In this document: piece after piece, positions 32,171 to 41,907 of the stretch
How positions within the stretch are numbered: the first letter of the stretch is position 1
How the letters are laid out: the number at the start of each line of letters is the position of its first letter
Assembly: GCA_039704465.1 (NCBI GenBank)
Contig: JASFAU010000006.1
Span: 1,302,001 to 1,366,000 of the forward strand
DNA: 64,000 nt
Direction of reading: 5' to 3'
Origin: Plasmodiophora brassicae
Taxonomy: Eukaryota > Endomyxa > Phytomyxea > Plasmodiophorida > Plasmodiophoridae
Notes under the pieces: model-generated
Told to the model about the DNA's origin: nothing
The model's database searches: none
What the model saw: the letters and a program-made list of their open reading frames with translations, nothing else
Made by a program: the position numbers and the translations under genes

Positions 32171-32881
32171 ATGCAGTCGGTGGGCGCCAGCGACATCGTA
32201 TCGTACGTGCAGTTCACCGCCAAAGGTCTGCACCCTCTCCCATGTGCGCGCACGCCCCCATGGACTGACACGTCGTCTTCCGCTCCCGTGCCACCCAGTC
32301 CGCAAGAGGCACGTCAAAGGCTGGGTGCGGGATCGCCCGTCGGCGCTGGATCCACGCGGGGAACTTGACGGCTGTGTTCGTGCGCAGAACGGTCCCCATC
32401 TGGAGTTCTTCAAGAAGGAACCGAACAATACGTGGACGAAGGTGCTGCACACGTCGACAGCGGCGTTTGGCGTGACGAAGCCCGTCTGGACGAACGTTGG
32501 GTTCGAGGCACCCAATGACAAGAACGCCGTCTACCTTGTACGCACGTTCGATTGCATCCCGGGTACGGGGGCGCGCGCCTGCGCACAGCCTACCGATAAC
32601 GATGACAGCTGGCAGGGAACGCGCCGGTCTTGCTCGGGGACTGCGAGTTCCCCATCAAATCGTTAATGTCGAAGCACAAGCTGAAGCTGAAGGGCGGCGA
32701 CTACTGGGTGAAGCTGACCCAGGTCGCCCTGGTGAACCATCCGCGCACCGTCCCCGAACCGGCCACCCTCACCGATGCGGCCGCCGCCCAGTCGATCGCG
32801 CCGCTGCCGCCCCCGCCCGCCTACGACGACGTCCTTGCCGACCACGACTTCGACGCCTTCAAACCCATCAAACACGCCTGA
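32171..32881 (+). CDS. C2-domain-like protein with Pro-rich tail
   Basis: Proposed exons are 32171-32225, 32299-32324 (26 bases), 32388-32562 and 32616-32881, giving 173 residues. The strands IVSYVQFTAK, GPHLEFFKK...WTKVLHTS, KPVWTNVGFE, AVYLVRTFDCIPG and VLLGDCEFPIKSLM follow the copine-like C2 pattern (target-strand order F.A.., DP.LEF, NPVW, LLG). The Asp residues of the first calcium loop are not seen, so calcium binding is doubtful. The tail has PLPPPPAYDD, a PY-like motif. The tiny second exon is needed to keep phase but is the weakest part of the model. Confidence 0.65.
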
Positions 32882-33110
32882 GCACCCGTAAACGGGGCCT
32901 GTTCCCATGTGACCCCCGTCTGCGTTTGCGGCTCGACACAGATGCGTCCAGCGGTGACGGACGACGCACGGGGCAGGGAAGTGGTTAGCGAGTCGCGGCG
33001 AGGGCCTGTATTGACGGCGTGAAGTCCGCCGCGCAGTCCGCCGCAGTGCGCGCAGTCCGTCGGCGGGCGACGACGCCCAGTCGGCGACGACGAGCAATGC
33101 GCACAACGAC

Positions 33111-34361
33111 ATGGCCGACCCGCTGCACGTCGTCTGCGTCAACTTCATCCGCCTGCTCGACCGGTGCTACGCCGCCGTCGTCGACGAGCGCCCCGCCCGG
33201 CAGGACCTGCCTCTGGAGAAGGTGCCGGGCGCCGCCGATGTGCCCCGCCAGCGCCTTGTTCACGTGTCGTCGATAGTACTTGAGCGTCCTGCAGGAGCAG
33301 CTGGAGACGCTGGAGCGGGAGCAGGCGCGGCATCGCCCATTGCCCCGCAAGTACGCCGCGTTGTCGTCATCGCGCGTCACGTGGTTCCCAATTGCTGTGC
33401 TCGCAGGGTGGACCTCGAGGAAGGTCGGCGACGTGTCGCGTTCATCGCCCAGGTCCTACGTATGCGTTCGTCAGTGAGTGACAGCGGCGGCGCTGCTGTT
33501 ACCGTACGAAATGATGACTTCCCTCCCCCTGTCCGACAGGGGCCGACGCTGCCACCTGCGTCTGCGAAACACGCGGCCGGCACGGCTGAGATGCAGGCCT
33601 GCGTTCGTACGCGCCGTGCTTGCCAAGGTCCATGGCCAACGTCTGATCTGCCTATGGGATAGGGCATCACAGCCGGGTCCTGCAGGAACGGCGCGACGAG
33701 CTCATGACGGCGGCGAAGCCGTTTGCCATGCAGCCGGAACGGGCCCAGGCACCAGCGGCCGGCAGCGACGACGAGACGGAGAACGACGACAGCGACACCG
33801 TGAACGATGTCGGAAGCGATGCGGAATCGTCCGTCTCGTCCGAAGACACATCGGCGCTGATGTCCCCTGCTGCTGCTGCGAAACGCGCGAAATCGTCGCC
33901 GAGGCTTCGCAGGTGCGTCCCCACCTTCGTTGGCGACGCGCGCCGGCTCGTGACACGGCTAGATTCGCAGGAGAACGACGGGGTCGACGCAAGCGGATGC
34001 GCAAATGGAACGCGACAAGCACGAGCAGCTGGGCGGGAAGCTGGTCGACCTGTCGGAGCAGCTGAAGGCGCGCGTCGCAATGATTGCCGAGCACCTGGCG
34101 ATGGACAATCAGGTTCGTGGCGGGCGGGTTCGTGCCGGTGATCGCGGGCGCTGACGCTGCGCGGGACAGATGGTGAGCGACCTGGACGAGACGGCGAGCG
34201 GCGCCGTGGCCGACGTTGACCGCCAGCACAAGACGCTGGTCGCACACATGCGCGACGCGTCCCGGTGCGTCTGCGGCACGTACTTCCTCCTCGTCTTCGT
34301 CGCCGTCTCCTTCGTCTTCACCTACATGATCCTGAAGTTGTTCCCCAAGGTCACGTACTAA
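33111..34361 (+). CDS. USE1: SNARE protein Use1 (Qc-SNARE of Golgi-to-ER transport)
   Basis: Exons 33111-33221, 33277-33362, 33407-33469, 33673-33912, 33971-34112 and 34170-34361 give 277 residues. The N-terminus (FIRLLDRCYAAV...LPLEKYLSVLQEQLETLERE) and the RVLQERRDELM segment match Use1's N-terminal helices. A Ser/Asp-rich linker follows. The SNARE motif runs HEQLGGKLVDLSEQLKARVAMI to DETASGAVADVDRQ, and a single C-terminal anchor (YFLLVFVAVSFVFTYMILKLF) ends in a short basic tail. Use1 acts with Ufe1, Sec20 and Sec22 at the ER. The 44-base second intron was chosen by phase and is the least certain junction. Confidence 0.83.
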
Positions 34362-34400
34362 CGCCCGTCATTGACGTACTCGTCACATACATTCCTGGAC

Positions 34401-35705
34401 ATGGTCGTGCGCTGCCGCCCGACCTGTAGACGAATCGTGGCGGTCGTCGCCCTGTCGACGTTGCTGACCGTCGTGTCGCTCGTCAGCATCGTGACGTGGA
34501 CGTCGAGGCGGTCCTCGTCGTCGGCGTTGCACGCGTCGTGCGAACGACGCCCTGCGATCGCGGCCAGCGGGTCGTCCCCGGGTGACCTCCCGTCGAATCG
34601 CACCACGACCAGTGCATTGGCGTCCAGCTGGCCGCAAACGCTGTCGGTTGCCTGGCCCTTCTCTCGGTACGTGGCGTTCCACGCGGAACGGCGACGAGCT
34701 CCGCACGCCCGGTACCTCGTCTGGCAGTGCCCGGCGGGCATCTGGAAGTGTGGGGGGATCGGCGACCGCGCCCGGGGCATCGTCTACGCGTTCCTGCTGG
34801 CCGTCGCCACCGAGCGCGTCTTCCTGATCGACCTGCCCGCCAACCCGGTCCCGCTGTCGGAGACGGTCCGGCCGAACGCCCTCGACTGGCTCACCGATAC
34901 CGCCGCCGTCCTCGCCCTGCACGACAACGTGACGATCGCGACGCGGTCGGGGTCGACGAACCCGCTCCTGGTGCACAACATGACCGAGGGCGCGCTGGCG
35001 TCCGCCCCGGTCGTCATCGTGCACACGTCGTTCGAAGGGTGGTGCACGGCGGTCCTGGAGGTCGGCGCGTTCGCCGCCGCCCTGGACCGGTTCGGCGTCC
35101 CGAACGGCCCAGGCGTCTGCCGATCGGGCCTCCTCGCCGAACTGATGCTGACCTGGGCCTGGACGACGCTGATGCGGCCGTCGCCGGCGCTGCTCCAGGC
35201 CACCGACGCCATGAGGGCGCGCCTGGGCGTCGCCGGCCACGAGTACGTCGCCGTGCACATGCGGGGCGGGGACGGCGAGTTCCGCATGAACCACGAGCGG
35301 CATCGCCCGGAGACGGTCGTCGAGTTCGCCGCCTGCGCCCGAACGGTCGGCCGCGTGATCAGCGGCGACAAGCCCCGGCGCCTGCCCGTCGTCGTCGTCG
35401 TCTCGGACACGCCCGAGTACAAGGCGAGGTTCGCGGCGGCCCTGGGCGACGACGACGCGCGCTACGAAACGAACGAGCCGTTCCACGTGGACCGCGGCCT
35501 GATGCACGAGGGCGACCCGTCGCCGGCGAACCTGCTGACCTGGGCCGAGTGGCTGCTCCTGGCGCAGGCCCGCTGCATCGTCACGTCGTCCAGCGGGTAC
35601 TCCCGCCTCGCCGTCGCCGCCTCCCGGCACCCGGCCACCGGCGCGCGCTGCGCCTTCCACTTCCAGGCCTGCGACGAGGCCGACGTCGTCGCTGGCTGGC
35701 AATAG
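34401..35705 (+). CDS. Type II membrane fucosyltransferase-like glycosyltransferase
   Basis: A 434-residue single-exon protein. A short cytoplasmic tail precedes one signal-anchor (RIVAVVALSTLLTVVSLVSIV, about 11-31). The catalytic part begins with YLVWQCPAGIWKCGGIGDRARGIVYAFLLA, the G-GDR-[RK]GI pattern of NodZ/POFUT-like GT-B enzymes that bind GDP-fucose. It continues to VAVHMRGGDGEF, the H-R-GD nucleotide-sugar motif, and VVVVVSDTPEYK...TSSSGYSRLAV. A Golgi location is inferred from topology. The acceptor (protein O-fucose, glycan core or cell-wall polymer) cannot be told. The in-frame upstream TTG is not used. Confidence 0.78.
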   Translation: MVVRCRPTCRRIVAVVALSTLLTVVSLVSIVTWTSRRSSSSALHASCERRPAIAASGSSPGDLPSNRTTTSALASSWPQTLSVAWPFSRYVAFHAERRRAPHARYLVWQCPAGIWKCGGIGDRARGIVYAFLLAVATERVFLIDLPANPVPLSETVRPNALDWLTDTAAVLALHDNVTIATRSGSTNPLLVHNMTEGALASAPVVIVHTSFEGWCTAVLEVGAFAAALDRFGVPNGPGVCRSGLLAELMLTWAWTTLMRPSPALLQATDAMRARLGVAGHEYVAVHMRGGDGEFRMNHERHRPETVVEFAACARTVGRVISGDKPRRLPVVVVVSDTPEYKARFAAALGDDDARYETNEPFHVDRGLMHEGDPSPANLLTWAEWLLLAQARCIVTSSSGYSRLAVAASRHPATGARCAFHFQACDEADVVAGWQ

Positions 35706-35880
35706 CAATAGACCGACCAAAGGAGGGGCCGCATGATCACGTTGTCGTTTCGCTGAGGAGGTCCACGTTTGGCGACCGGCCGGGGGAGGGACGCGCGTGA
35801 CGTTCTCCGACGTAACGAAGTGCACTCGGCGGGTGGGGCGCGCGGTGTGGGCCTACCCAGGACGGTATCAACGTTCGGAA

Positions 35881-36516
35881 ATGGCGGCGCCAGCGATTCG
35901 GTTGACGAACTGCGACGTGGAGGCCTGCGCCGACACGATACGCCTGGCGCTGCACATTGGTGGGGTCGTGTTCGACGACGCGCGCATCGCTGGCGATGAT
36001 GCGGCGGCACTGAAACGCGGGACGCTGTTCGGCGGCCTGCCCGTCATGACGATCGACGGCGTCGAGTATGGGCGGACGAACGCCCTGCTGCGTTACGCTG
36101 CCGCTATCGGCGAGATGGAGCCGGCGGCCCCGATCGATCGTCTCAATGTCGACCAGGTCGTCGAGGCCGCCAACGACGTCGTCGCGGCGCTGGTGCCGTC
36201 GCTCTGCGAGCAGGACCTGGCGGCGAAGCTCGCCCTGCGCAAGGCGCTCGTCGAGACGACCCTGCCGCCGCTGCTGACCGGCATCGAACGCGTCCTGGAG
36301 CGGAACGACGCTACGACGACCGGGTACACGTGCGGCAGCGCGATCACGATCGCCGACCTGTCGCTGTGGAGCCAGGTGCTCTGGTTCCGCTCCGGCACGC
36401 TCGACGGGATCCCCACTGACTTCATCGACGCCTACCCGGCGATCTGCCGGGTCGTCGCCACCGTCAGCGGGCACCCCCAGGTCGTCGAGTGGTTCAAGCG
36501 ACACCCGCAGCAGTAA
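35881..36516 (+). CDS. Sigma-class-like glutathione S-transferase lacking the catalytic Tyr (copy 1)
   Basis: A 211-residue single-exon protein. The GST fold is clear: the N-terminal thioredoxin domain with GGLPVMTIDGVEYGRTNALLRYAA (the conserved cis-Pro and Ser/Thr-rich glutathione loop), then the C-terminal helical domain ending YTCGSAITIADLSLW...HPQVVEWF. It is closely related to the GST at 41030. At the position of the catalytic Tyr (Y10 in that paralogue, LTYFD) it has Asn (LTNCD), and GRAE becomes ACAD. Normal thiolate activation is therefore unlikely. It may bind ligands or use another residue. The frame is open upstream to 35797, but the ATG at 35881 matches the paralogue's start. Confidence 0.9.
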   Translation: MAAPAIRLTNCDVEACADTIRLALHIGGVVFDDARIAGDDAAALKRGTLFGGLPVMTIDGVEYGRTNALLRYAAAIGEMEPAAPIDRLNVDQVVEAANDVVAALVPSLCEQDLAAKLALRKALVETTLPPLLTGIERVLERNDATTTGYTCGSAITIADLSLWSQVLWFRSGTLDGIPTDFIDAYPAICRVVATVSGHPQVVEWFKRHPQQ

Positions 36517-36844
36517 ACGACGAGCGCCTGTCGGTGTGTGTGTGTGTGTGGTGTGCTAGGAACGCGTCGGCGGGATCGGTCGGTCGGTGCTGCGATCGAG
36601 ACGGGTGACGGTGCCAAGGTCGTTCAGACGGTCAGTGATCATCCCAGCGTTGTCGACTGGTAGAGCAGGCACCCGTCATGTCGTCAGCGACGAATGTGTC
36701 CCCCCTTCCCCATAGACGTTTGTCGGCCCGTCCCCTGGCCTTCAGTCAGGCAAGTACGATCGTCGTTGTCGGCTACTGCCCGTGCACGGGGGTCGGTCTG
36801 TACGGCGCCCCCGATCGAATCTTCAGCAACGCGGGATAATCCAA
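36517..36844. other. Intergenic with a (TG)n microsatellite
   Basis: This 328-base gap follows the first GST. It holds a (GT)n tract of about 22 bases at 36534-36555. No gene is seen. Confidence 0.4.
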
Positions 36845-38242
36845 ATGGGCGCCCCTGCTGCTGCTGCTGCTGCTGCTGCAACCGTGTTCGCGATCGTGTG
36901 CCTCGTCGTGCCCGGTGCGCGTGCGGACACGATGACGGTGACGAGCGACGGTGCCCCGACGCTCACCATTCACGGGACGCACTACGCGGCCGCCAACAAC
37001 TCGTTCCACATCGTCAACGCCTCCGCGTTCTTCGCGTCCGACGAGGAGGCCCTGGGCGCGTCGTTTCCTGCGTCCGCGCGTGGCGCCGTCGTGTTCATCG
37101 CCAGCACGGTGACGATGAACGCGGGGCGCCTCGCGGCCGGATGCCAGCGCGTCGCCTGCGCCGCGATCGCCTTCTATGGGGAACAGTCGCGCCCCCTGGT
37201 CGACCTGCCGACCTGGACGTATCGGACGCGAGCGACCCCGTTCACGTCGGTGCCCGTGTTCGTCCTCGAGTACTCCGCCGGGAACGCCCTGCCGAACGCG
37301 ATACGGGCGCTGGCCCGCCCCGCCATCACGCTGGAGTCGTCGCCGGACCCGAACCCGAACGAGATCGGCCTGCGCCGACCCGTCGTCGTCGCGTTCGGCG
37401 TCGGCGTCGTCGTCGTCTGCGTCGCCGAGTTCCTGTACGCCGTCTACAAGCTGGTCGGGTTCGCCGTCGACAACGATGGCCGCCTGCGGCGCGTCCCGCG
37501 GAACGCCCTGTGCATCTTCCTGTTGCAGATGGGCGCCGCCGTCCTGCGCGGCATCTGGTTCGCGAACATCAGCTTGTGCAACGGCATCGCCCTGTCGTAT
37601 TTCGCGTTCCGCCTGACCTGGTCCGGGTTCGTCCCGATGCACTTCGCGTCGTCGCTCTTCATCGGGTTGGCCGTTTGGGACGCCTACGTGGCGACGGCGT
37701 CGAAGGGCGGCCGGTCGACGCTGCTGAATGTGTTCGCGGCCCTGGCCGTGGTGACGTTCGCGGTCGACCTGCTGCTGACCGTGGTGCAGGGCGTCGAGCA
37801 GCTCGAGTTCCTGGCGACCAGCCTCCTGGACGCCCTGTACGTCGTGATGTACATCCCGGCGAACGTCGTCTTCATTCGGTACGGGCGGAAGGTGTCCGCC
37901 ATGCTGCTGGCCAACGCGGAATCGATGCATGGCGACCCGACGACGATCCGGACGCGGCAGCGGTTCGCCAACCGCATCGCACTGAACGGCGCGTTCGGCC
38001 TGCTATACGCGGCGAACATCATCGTGACGGGCGTCCTGAACACGACCATGGCCGACTACAGCGACTACCAGATCGTATTCGCGCAGTCCTGCGCGATGCA
38101 GAGCGTCGACGGCCTGCTGATCCTGTCGGCGTTCACGCCCACCAACCCGATCACCGACCGCCTGTGCGACCACGTCTCCTCACTGCTGCTGTCCATCCGG
38201 AAACGGTCGCAAGTGTCCCCGGTTCCGACCCCGAACCCTTAA
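36845..38242 (+). CDS. Putative seven-transmembrane receptor with PA-domain-like ectodomain
   Basis: A 465-residue single-exon protein. The signal peptide is MGAPAAAAAAAATVFAIVCLVV. The ectodomain of about 155 residues ends SVPVFVLEYSAGNALPNAI, which resembles the strand-helix end of protease-associated (PA) domains. Seven hydrophobic helices follow, among them VVVAFGVGVVVVCVAEFLYA, FLLQMGAAVLRGIWFA, VFAALAVVTFAVDLLLTVV, LLDALYVVMYIPANVVFI, GAFGLLYAANIIVTGVL and SCAMQSVDGLLILSAF. There is no class C hallmark, so it is not related to the receptors at 11.5-20.4 kb. The family is not recognised. A GPCR-like role is inferred from topology. Confidence 0.78.
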   Translation: MGAPAAAAAAAATVFAIVCLVVPGARADTMTVTSDGAPTLTIHGTHYAAANNSFHIVNASAFFASDEEALGASFPASARGAVVFIASTVTMNAGRLAAGCQRVACAAIAFYGEQSRPLVDLPTWTYRTRATPFTSVPVFVLEYSAGNALPNAIRALARPAITLESSPDPNPNEIGLRRPVVVAFGVGVVVVCVAEFLYAVYKLVGFAVDNDGRLRRVPRNALCIFLLQMGAAVLRGIWFANISLCNGIALSYFAFRLTWSGFVPMHFASSLFIGLAVWDAYVATASKGGRSTLLNVFAALAVVTFAVDLLLTVVQGVEQLEFLATSLLDALYVVMYIPANVVFIRYGRKVSAMLLANAESMHGDPTTIRTRQRFANRIALNGAFGLLYAANIIVTGVLNTTMADYSDYQIVFAQSCAMQSVDGLLILSAFTPTNPITDRLCDHVSSLLLSIRKRSQVSPVPTPNP

Positions 38243-38754
38243 CCACACTGAGAGTTGCCGGAACGCATGCTTTCGTTATATCTGGGGATCATTCTAAATA
38301 AGTGGAGGTTTTATAATTCATTGTTCCGGCCGGTTCATCTTCGACGAACTACTCTGACAGAGTCTTGTCGGCCAGACGGAGAAGTTGTGTGGTCGGACGC
38401 CTCGGACCCTACCAGGTACTGCGTTACGACGTTACAGGCGCCAATTGACGGCCGCCCGATCCGACGAAGGGGGCTCAATCCGAAAACGGGGCCCACTTAG
38501 ACGAACGGGGGTAGAACTGCGTCGAGTCATCTGGTGACCGGTGCTGGACCGCGGCACACTCTAACATGAAGCGTTGGACGCAGAAGTCTTCGGCGCAACG
38601 ACTGCTGGACAAGCTTTGCGACGACGGTACCATCGCTGAGGCGACACGGCCGCAGGAGGTATATATACAACAAGCATCCAGACTTCCAGGCGTAGGCGCT
38701 TTCCGTAAGTAACGTACACCATACCAGGCAATTACGTTTTGTTTAATTCGTACT
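38243..38754. other. Intergenic, no supported gene
   Basis: These 512 bases lie between the 7TM gene and the transposon relic. They are distinctly more AT-rich than the flanking genes, and no credible frame is present. Confidence 0.3.
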
Positions 38755-39832
38755 CCAGACAATCAGCCCAGTTCGAATACATATTCCAACCTCTTATCGG
38801 ACCCCTGGCCCATTCAGTTTATGGGAGTACCATTTCCGACGGAATGGCGGCGGCTCTTGTATCGGGCAATCAGTCGCGTCCAACGAGACGAAACAATTGC
38901 AGTGACTTGGAGCGCCGACGAAACGGTCTTTCCATTGAATCTGGATGCATAGGTCATCGACGAAACAATCATGCCAGCTGAATGCGAAAACACCACGGAA
39001 AGGTTGGCAAGCCGCTCTTTGAATGCCCATATCCATTTCCTTAATGTTTTCTCATCCGCTCCCGTGCCGCCGTAGACGTCCATCGAGTATCCTCCTGTGT
39101 TCGCGGCAGTGTATCGGGATTGTTTTAGTGATATGCGCGACCTGGGCGACGTCGAAAGACGATCCCCAGACGTATTACGGGCGCCTGAATGCCATCGATG
39201 AAGAACTGGCGCACCATCGATCGTCGTGCAGTCAGGCACCACGAAAGACGTTTCGTATGAAGCTCCCGATTCCTGTTAATCCCGGCACTTCGGCGTGGAA
39301 CAAGGTTGGGGTAACTTCCACGACATCGGACCGCTGCCAGTCATGCGAAATGATTGCGGTCTGGGCGTCATCTTCGTCGAGGTCGATGTGGATGTCCTTA
39401 GCGCCAGGAAGTCCAAACATCCCCGCACAGATGACGACCCGATCGGTCTTGGTCGGTCCGTCCCGGTACACTGCCGCGAACACAGGAGGATTCTCGATGT
39501 CTACGGCGGTACGGGAGCGGATGAGAAAACATTAAGGAAATGGATATGGTTATTCGTAGAGCGGCTTGCCAACCTTTCCGTGGTGTTTTCGCATTCAGCT
39601 ACATAGATGGCATGTTTGTTACGTCGATGACTATGCATCCAGATTCAATGGAAAGACCGTTTCGTCGGCGCTCCAAGTCACTGCAATTGTTTCGTCTCGT
39701 TGGACGCGCACGAGTGATTGCCCGCGATACAAGAGTCGGCGCCATTCAGTCGGAAATGGTACTCCCACAAACGGAATGGGCCAGGGGTCCGTTATGAGGT
39801 TGGGATATGTGTTCGAACTGGGCTGATTGTCT
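38755..39832. mobile_element. Decayed inverted pair of DDE-transposase fragments
   Basis: Two arms, 38755-39119 (coding sense on the - strand) and 39461-39832 (+ strand), are near-identical inverted copies around a 341-base core. Both encode pieces of a DDE_Tnp_4/Harbinger-like transposase: DVYGGTGADEKTLRKWIW, KERLANLSVVF and, on the left arm, CFVSLDATDCPIQEPPPF then KWYSHKLNGPGVR. The left arm has an in-frame stop just after GPGVR. The right arm has frameshifts and stops in the catalytic region. Neither is functional. Terminal inverted repeats and target duplications could not be identified. Confidence 0.7.
39232..39480 (-). pseudogene. Open fragment in the core between the transposase arms
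   Basis: About 83 codons are open on the - strand from within the right arm across the core. They read like real protein (KTDRVVICAGMFGLPGAKDI, IDLDEDDAQTAIISHDW, DVVEVTPTLFHAEVPG). The piece has no proper start and ends in a stop at 39232. It may be a captured host-gene fragment or another part of the element. I do not recognise it. Confidence 0.35.
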
Positions 39833-41029
39833 GGGTCTCTGGCCTGCTGACCCGTTGGCAGCGGACACCGGACGAACACTGCCCAAGTTGAACGTCCCGA
39901 TCCGAAGGGCCCCATATCATTTCTCTGGCCTCTCTACGTCGTTACGTACTACAGCGTCCGTCAACGCCTACGATCACATTTCCCGAGCCGCCCGTTCACT
40001 AGAGCCAGCCAGATACGCAGTTGGTTGTCACTTTAATTTGAAAGTGCCACCGACACACGCCGTCAAGGTTCACGATGAGTGTTGACCACGACGCCACCAA
40101 AGAAACTGAAGACATCAACCAACTCCGTTCCATCATATATACTCGCCCAAGGCGATCAAGCGGTTGCGAAAGTCGTGACAAGTAGCAGAGATCGCAGTCA
40201 CCGTGTGCGACGACGCCATGCCGCATGACCTCATCATAGGTCACCCATAACTGCACGCGTGGCCAACACGGTGGGACTTGGCGCTGGGTCACGTCGAGAT
40301 CCCGGGCATCGGCATTCGCGTCCATTTGAAACAGTCCAGACGGCGAACGGGAAGGGCGGTCCAGCTGCGCCTGGTGGAGGACGTTGTTGTGCGGCGGGAC
40401 CAGGTGATGGCGGTGCAAGTCCGGGTGGACGAGGCGGTGGCCGATGGTCCGGTGCTAGTGGAAAGGCCACGTCGAGGCCGCACGAAAACGGCACCGATCG
40501 CGGAGCAGCAGATCTGTGCAATGACGGTGGGCGCCATCGTGTCGGAAGAAGGTGCAGCAGATGCACCGATGACTCAGCACCAGGCGGCAGTTTCGAGAGG
40601 CAACCCAACGACGTATCCGGCGGTGGGTATGCGCGACCGCGGACCGGTTCAACACGGGCTTCAATCCCGTCGGGCGAGCCGAGACGGAGACGCATCACAT
40701 CGACCTCGTGCCGGGAGCACAACCAGTGGCGTCGCCACCGCGGCCACTTCATCCGCATTTGGAGGAGCAGGCCAAGGCGACCATCCAGCACACAGCGTTC
40801 ATAATCTATGGCCGTTCCCGCAGCTCCCACCAACCAGTGTGCTACCAAATGGAGGATCCCGAACATAAACACCAGTTCTATGTAGGAAAGCGGCGACGGC
40901 AGCAGTCGACGGCAAAATATAGATAAGACGTTTGTGGGCCGAACGGGTCGACGTCGCCCCGATCACATTTTAAACGGACCGGGTCGGAGCGTGCGTGGCG
41001 CGCGCGTGGGGCAACAAAGGGAGCACGCG
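39833..41029. other. Gene-poor stretch, no supported gene
   Basis: About 1.2 kb lies between the transposon relic and the second GST. The first 100 bases after 39832 still resemble transposase (GPGVRYEVGICVRTGLIVWVSG read across the arm end). Frames at 40234-40872 overlap on opposite strands and lack coherent motifs or splice support, so none is called. The last 100 bases should hold the GST promoter. Confidence 0.3.
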
Positions 41030-41662
41030 ATGCCGTCGCCGTCGATCAAGCTGACGTACTTTGACATGCCCGGGCGCGCCGAGACGATACGCCTGGCGCT
41101 GCACGTGGCGGGCGTTCCGTACGAGTTCGAGCGCGTCGCCCGCGACCAGTGGCCGAGCCTGAAGCCCAAGACGCCGTTCGGCGGCCTGCCCGTCATGACG
41201 ATCGACGGCGTCCAGTACGCGCAGACGCACGCCCTGCTGCGCTACGTCGCCGCCATCGGCAAGATGGAGCCGGCGACCCCGATCGACCGCCTCAAGGTCG
41301 ACCAGATCATCGAGGCCAACACCGACATCGTCACCGCGCTGATGCCGTCGCTGCGCGAGCCGGACGCGCAGAAGAAGATGGCCATGCGCAAGGAGCTCGC
41401 CGACACAACGCTGCCGCCGCTCCTGAAGGGCATCGATCGCGCCCTGGGGCAGAACGCAACGCCCGGATACACGTGCGGCAGCACGATCACGATCGCCGAC
41501 ATCTCCCTGTGGGGCCTCACCCAGTGGTTCCGCTCCGGCATGATCGACGGCATCCCCAAGGACCTCATCGACGGGTACCCTGCCATCGCCAAGGTCGTCC
41601 AGACCGTCGGCGAGCACCCCAAGGTCGCCGAGTGGGTGAAGCAGAACCCGGCGCAGCGTTGA
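41030..41662 (+). CDS. Sigma-class-like glutathione S-transferase (copy 2, catalytic Tyr intact)
   Basis: A 210-residue single-exon protein starting MPSPSIKLTYFDMPGRAETIR. Tyr10 in the KLTYFD..GRAE motif is the usual thiol-activating residue of alpha/mu/pi/sigma GSTs. FGGLPVMTIDGVQYAQTHALLRY carries the cis-Pro and the glutathione gamma-glutamyl contacts. The C-terminal domain has YTCGSTITIADISLW. It conjugates glutathione to electrophiles or acts as a prostaglandin-synthase-like isomerase; the substrate is unknown. Its paralogue 4.5 kb upstream has lost the Tyr. Confidence 0.93.
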   Translation: MPSPSIKLTYFDMPGRAETIRLALHVAGVPYEFERVARDQWPSLKPKTPFGGLPVMTIDGVQYAQTHALLRYVAAIGKMEPATPIDRLKVDQIIEANTDIVTALMPSLREPDAQKKMAMRKELADTTLPPLLKGIDRALGQNATPGYTCGSTITIADISLWGLTQWFRSGMIDGIPKDLIDGYPAIAKVVQTVGEHPKVAEWVKQNPAQR

Positions 41663-41907
41663 TGCCCTGGAACGTATGTCTGCTGCAGAACGTGACGTCA
41701 TGGGAATAAAGCATGGTCCGATCCGGGGGTTCCGACACGCGCTCGTTCGATCACGGAACGACTGCGGCGGGGTGAGGAGGGGGCGCTATTTTCGGAGATT
41801 AGTGCGTCGCGGCATTGCAGTTTGACGCGGCAGGGCGCGCACGCACGCAGGGCTGGCGGCAGCAGCAGCAGCGGCAACGGGGTGCGTCCGACCACACACG
41901 GGTGCCG

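Noticed and set aside
34383..35825. A 480-codon frame on the - strand over the fucosyltransferase-like gene
   Set aside because: Antisense shadow; the + strand has a signal anchor and glycosyltransferase motifs.
36694..38301. A 535-codon + strand frame overlapping the 7TM gene
   Set aside because: It is out of frame with the hydrophobic-helix pattern and is Arg/Pro-rich throughout, typical of a GC-driven shadow.
40234..40872. Overlapping 180-210 codon frames on both strands upstream of GST copy 2
   Set aside because: No family motif, no consistent splice phase, and two strands equally open; left as unsupported.
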